Shown here: positions 59,871-64,000 of the stretch, in pieces
Position numbering within the stretch: position 1 is the stretch's first letter
Layout: the number at the start of each line of letters is the position of its first letter
DNA from: Eumeta japonica
Taxonomy: Eukaryota; Arthropoda; Insecta; Lepidoptera; Psychidae
Direction: 5' to 3'
Length of the DNA: 64,000 nt
Assembly: GCA_005406025.1 (NCBI GenBank)
Contig: BGZK01000104.1
Coordinates: 62,001-126,000, forward strand
The notes under the pieces: generated by a model
What the model saw: the letters and a program-made list of their open reading frames with translations, nothing else
Told to the model about the DNA's origin: nothing
The model's database searches: none
Position numbers and translations under genes: made by a program

Positions 59871-61436
59871 ACTGAACATAATTTTGTCAACAATGACCTG
59901 GTGCTGCAGTCAGAACTGCTTTCCTCGCGGGTCAACAGGCCTACTGTTGCTTGTGTGCTACTTGAAATTTTCTAAGTACATTGTCGTCATGATGTAACAC
60001 AATTTTAACCATGATGACATTTCGCCGTCGGAATAGCCTTCCTACTTTTGTCTTAAAGTCGGCATACTTTTCCGCATGAGTTAAAAGATAACAATTAGTG
60101 ATCGTTAAATTGAATATAATGCAAAATTATTAAAAAAAATTGTGCTTCTATTAATTAAAAAGGTAATTAAAACTACTAACGCTTTTACTATACGTACAAC
60201 TATTTTCAGTATTTATATGAAACCGCCTGAATTTAGCAAGCTTGTCGTAAGTTCGGGATAGAATAGGAGTCGAAAATTTTCATAAAGTTTTTTAGGAACC
60301 ACCTATTTGTAATCCAAGTCGGTGTTGCATAATTATACTACAGGTTTGTTTTAATTTTTAAATATTTTTTTATGAAAATTTGTTTTTCAAAAGGTTTTTT
60401 TACCATCCGTATACCGCGCGCTATTTGAAATAGATGTTGAATAATAAAAGTTGAAAGTCGTAGTAAAATTTCGTGTCGAAATTTAGAGGTGAAAGAAAGG
60501 CTGAAATGTGTTTTTCAAGAAAATTTTAGCCAAAAATATTCAATACCGAGAAGTCTCGATGAGTTCACACGGAAACAAAAAAAATCGAAACTCAATTGAC
60601 TCAACGCAAAAGCCATTAAGGGGCCGAGCGCCGAAAACAGTGGGCGGCTCCGCGACTTATAGGAACTGGACTATCAATAAAAGCACTCAATAAAAATTCT
60701 TTGAAAAAATATTAAAACAATTGTCAATAGTTGCAAAAAAAAAATACTTAACAGTTATTGCAATCATCGACATGATTATTCAACATAGCAAAGTTTTTTA
60801 CAAGAATATTATAGATGAATAAACTATTATATAAATATTCTTTCCAGTTTTTTCATTTTAATAAAATGCAATTGGAAATCGTTCTCAAGATAGTTGCAGG
60901 TATCATCTAAAAAAATTGTTCCCACATCGACCCACCGGGTCGAAATTAAAAATACATTCATAGGAACATTATCGCATAGCAACTGTAAAATGTTATACGT
61001 GCATGTGTACGTATTAAATACTACATTATACGTATTGTTATTCAATAGAAAACATAAAAATATCCATGAAAGATCTTATACATGTCTGCTAAAATTGATC
61101 CTTGGCACGAAAGAACCGATTTCCTGAGAGCACGTCGTGCACTGATGCGCTAAAACGAACCATAGGTCTTGTCGTTCTTTTACCAAGAAGCTTTGGAAAG
61201 CAACATGTTTTTGCGAGCGAGCATTGTGTTTGCTAAAGTTTCTATGCATATGATTTTATATTTAAAAGCATCGAATTAAAAAGAACAATAAAGAGATTCA
61301 ATAAATTACACCGATTATTTTCAACTAATAACTTACTTTTACTGTCTACAAAATACGTAATGATGTGACAGTGTCAAACGAGTTTCGTATAACGTCATAA
61401 GACTCATAATATATAGTACAATATTATACGTATATA
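59871..61436. other. Mostly AT-rich, no gene
   Basis: A small GC-richer patch at 60610-60680 (GGGGCCGAGCGCCGAAAAC). Confidence 0.45.
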
Positions 61437-62400
61437 AGATCGGGGAAAATTTTTTTTTGTATTTCATATACAAATTCAAGAAAATTTTTATATGCCATAT
61501 AGTAACATAATCCCAATGCTATCAATTTTCAGCAGAACTTTTGATGAAAATACTGCGACAAGTAGTTTTGATAATCTTCTCTGGATGTTAATCTAATACT
61601 ACCTAAAGAATTCTGAAGAGATCGAAACAGGTGAAAATCTGAGGGAGCAAGCTCAGGGCTATATGGTTGACGAATTAACATTTTCCGGGCAAACTCTCTC
61701 AATATTTGCTGAGTGGCTAAAGATGAGTGCGGTCTGGCGTTATCATGGGAAAACCACACTCTTTCTGTTGATCAATTCCGGCCGTTTTTTCTTTACTTCT
61801 TGCTTGAGTTTCATCAGCTGTTGGCCGTAGAGATCCGAATTGGTGGTTTCGCCCGCCTGTAAAATCTTACAACGAATAATGCTTTTCCAATCTCATCATA
61901 TACGTAGCATTAACTTATTGTGAGTTAATCCGGGTGTCGTTATAATCTGTGGAGCTTGCTTGCCTTTTGACCAAAATCTTTTTGCATATTCTTGTCGTAC
62001 GTAATCTATTTTTTTATCACCAGTTATCAATCTTTTCAAAAACAGTTCGGTTACATCACGTTTCAATGGATAATCGCAAGATCGCATTAGATTTTTTTCA
62101 ATGAACTCGTGTGAGACCCAAGTGTCGAGCTTTTTTGAATATTTGAATATCGGGCTTTTTTGAAATGGGTCGAAACTGTTTTTTGGTCAATACCCAGCTC
62201 TTTAGCTATATCGTACTAACTAATATGCAGATCTCGCTCTAGCTTTTTTAAAATGGTATCGACTTTATCCGTAATAAGTGGATCAGAATGAAGTTCATCT
62301 TAGACATCAAAATTACCGGACTGAAAACGCTTGAACCGGTTTGTTACTCATAAACTGCAATTTTTTACTCATAAAGTTCGAAATAACTTTTTTACCAACC
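61437..62400 (-). mobile_element. Decayed mariner element (D34D), N-terminus deleted
   Basis: The right end read on the minus strand is TAGGTTGGTAAAAAAGTTAT (from 62402), a classic mariner terminal repeat. The left end after TA 61435-61436 is AGATCGGGGAAAATTTTTTT, a weaker partner. Minus-strand reading gives the SGNFD/DEL region, a helix-turn-helix-like segment, FLKRLITGDKK (first Asp), WSKGKQAPQ, HDNARPH (second Asp) and SPELAPSDFHLFRSLQNSLG (third Asp). Exactly 34 residues separate the last two Asp. Frames break between 62087 and 61759. About 40 N-terminal codons are missing next to the right terminal repeat, so it is an internally deleted pseudogene of 0.96 kb. Confidence 0.9.
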
Positions 62401-62484
62401 TATTATGTAAGTAAGTGCATAGCTAGCTATACTTTTATTTGTAATATATTAATATTGAATATCTAAAAGCACATTCTTTTCTAA

Positions 62485-62570
62485 AAGGCAAGGCACTGGT
62501 GTAGTGACTACGTTTAGATAATGGGTGTCCATGGGTGGCTGTGATCACCTGGAGATGATTATGCTGACAT
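62485..62570 (+). repeat. Repeat-tail fragment beside the mariner
   Basis: AAGGCAAGGCACTGGTGTAG and GGGTGTCCATGGGTGGCTGT..GATCACC match the common tail seen at 0.7 and 26.2 kb. Confidence 0.5.
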
Positions 62571-63519
62571 GATTCAGCAAATTAATACAACACTTATACA
62601 AAACATTATAGTACCATTCTCAAAGAATTTCTAAAAAATTATATATTTACAACTAATTAAATTGAATGAGAACTAAAATTCAATGCATACCAAATTTAGC
62701 AAAAGGCATCACGATGTCCATTACAAGATGAGTACCAAATATACTTTTGCGTAGGGGATCTTCTGGACAAAGTGGCCAGTTTCGTAATTTCCACAAACAC
62801 AGCGCAATAGGACGTGCCGAATTGAAACACCACAACGTCCGAATGTACAGAGTTCAAATGTCCGTTCGTTCGTTAGCGAAACTTTCAAATTGGATTTAGT
62901 GCGCGCCGGCCGTGGGCGGTGCACTGCGCGGAAAAAACTTCGCTATTACATTAGCGCATTCGGCATACAGAAGAACATCGCCTGCACGGGAAGACGGGGA
63001 GTTCTATAAGAACAGACTTATTTCGAAGGATGAATTTTAGGATTGGGAATTAACAAAAGTAGGAAAAACCTGTGCGAATATGAGTGAATACAACGAATAC
63101 CTATTAATTATCGTTTCGGGACCCGAACTGTATCTCGTCTTTTGATTTCGAATTTAGATTGACATTCATTTACTTACGTACATCAAGCTATTTTAATATG
63201 AAGACATTCAAGTAAAAAAAAATATATTTCGACTGCTACAATGAAGTATCGTAAAATAAGTTTCTATTTACAGAGAAGTGAACTGATTTGCAGACCATAC
63301 AGTAATAACAAATATGTTGAAATGCGATCAGAATCTGTATCTATTTTTCGAAGCTCCTTTTTTTTCAACACCTGTGGAAACTTCAAAAAATCTCTTCTCA
63401 ACGACAGCCTAGATAAAAAACGACGCATATTTCTATTTCAATACGGTAAACACTAAAGATTGTACGAGTTATGTATCACTACACTGTAGAAACAAACGCT
63501 GTCACGACCTATTTATTTC
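62571..63519. other. AT-rich with one GC-richer island
   Basis: Island at 62750-63000 (GTGCGCGCCGGCCGTGGGCG). Otherwise featureless. Confidence 0.4.
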
Positions 63520-63600
63520 AGATTGAAGGATTTGAACTTTAAGCCTCTAACGGCTTAAACAGCTTAACGTGCTCTTCGAAACACCGAACAAGAAGCCTAA
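63520..63600 (-). repeat. SINE-core fragment
   Basis: ACGGCTTAAACAGCTTAACG and TGCTCTTCGAAACACCGA: the same core with an insertion, nearest the window end. Confidence 0.45.
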
Positions 63601-64000
63601 TTTGACGTAAGTTACAAATTCATTGTCTATTAGAATCCGGTACTCTATAATTCAAAGGCGACATTTTGACTACTCAGCCACCACCGTTCATTATACTCAT
63701 TTTGTAGGCACTTTTTCAACAAGAGACGATCGTTAGATATGTGTTAGACGTGAAAGAATAAAAAATGTCATTAGTTCGATTTATATTTTTGTAAAGTAAA
63801 TAATCGATTATTATATTATCACATAATTAGCCTATAGTAAATATTACTGTTTTTATACAATTATTTTTACTGTTTCAGCCATTGAACGTTTACTGCAGGA
63901 TATGCAGCGGTTAACATTTCTAGGAGCGATGTGGAATGCGTATTGATACTTCAACGTGCTGAATTTTGTGGGCTGTCAGTCGGTTGTTTTACCGAAGTAT
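63601..64000. other. AT-rich window end, nothing recognised
   Basis: TTTTTACTGTTTCAG at about 63865-63879 could be a splice acceptor, but the open sequence after it is short and the window ends. Confidence 0.3.

Noticed and set aside
1..64000. CRISPR array, bacterial operon or prophage
   Set aside because: No spaced direct repeats, no ribosome binding sites with packed genes; the window is clearly eukaryotic.
1..64000. Telomeric (TTAGG)n or rDNA
   Set aside because: No such arrays and no rRNA segments were found.

Overview
The window looks like nuclear DNA from a moth or butterfly (Lepidoptera). It is AT-rich with spliced-gene signals (GTAAGT donors, in-frame acceptors) and no operon-like gene packing. 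It carries a typical lepidopteran set of transposon fossils: Helitrons with A|TC...CTAG|T ends, Tc1/mariner copies, a piggyBac relic, hAT-like and Harbinger-like MITEs, non-LTR reverse-transcriptase scraps, and tRNA-like SINE cores. Species cannot be told from the sequence.

Only one complete protein-coding gene is secure: a secreted trypsin-like S1 serine protease (27619-28548, +). It lies in one exon, has a full His-Asp-Ser triad, and has a compact core promoter just upstream. Its usual zymogen activation motif is missing.

The most interesting locus is 33.4-37.1 kb on the minus strand. Three candidate exons (37074-37055, 36000-35866, 34868-34391) join in one open frame with matching splice phases and an in-frame stop just before the first ATG. 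They encode a basic, Ser/Pro-rich N-terminus that runs into an acidic segment. Directly downstream lies a frameshifted, internally deleted piggyBac transposase (34380-33434). This could be a host gene broken or captured by piggyBac, or the 5' exons of a piggyBac-fusion gene whose transposase part has decayed. A tandem array of about 113 bp units lies in its first intron and a (TA)n tract in its second.

The rest is non-coding. AT-rich sequence alternates with some twenty GC/CpG-richer islands of 150-500 bp (near 0.2, 1.5, 4.8, 7.4, 14.0, 17.3, 18.0, 18.8, 21.3, 23.1, 24.9, 30.0, 40.5, 42.3, 45.1, 46.2, 46.9, 47.5, 50.0, 51.4, 52.4, 57.4 and 62.9 kb). These have open frames only by composition. 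They resemble the conserved non-coding blocks of a regulatory gene desert or long intron, but conservation cannot be tested from one sequence.

Mobile elements by position: SINE-like 1.0-1.2 kb; Helitron 3955-4522; LINE RT scrap near 5.8 kb beside a Harbinger-type MITE 6069-6346; dispersed repeats 6.4, 8.3, 23.6 and 26.1 kb; LINE-like ends 9.8-10.9 kb; Helitron 15295-16400; foldback 31.5-31.9 kb; piggyBac 33.4-34.4 kb; LINE 37.5-38.3 and 42.8-43.1 kb; mariner 38910-40147; hAT-like MITE 49084-49386; long hairpin 49.5 kb; SINEs near 52.0 and 59.7 kb; mariner 61437-62400.
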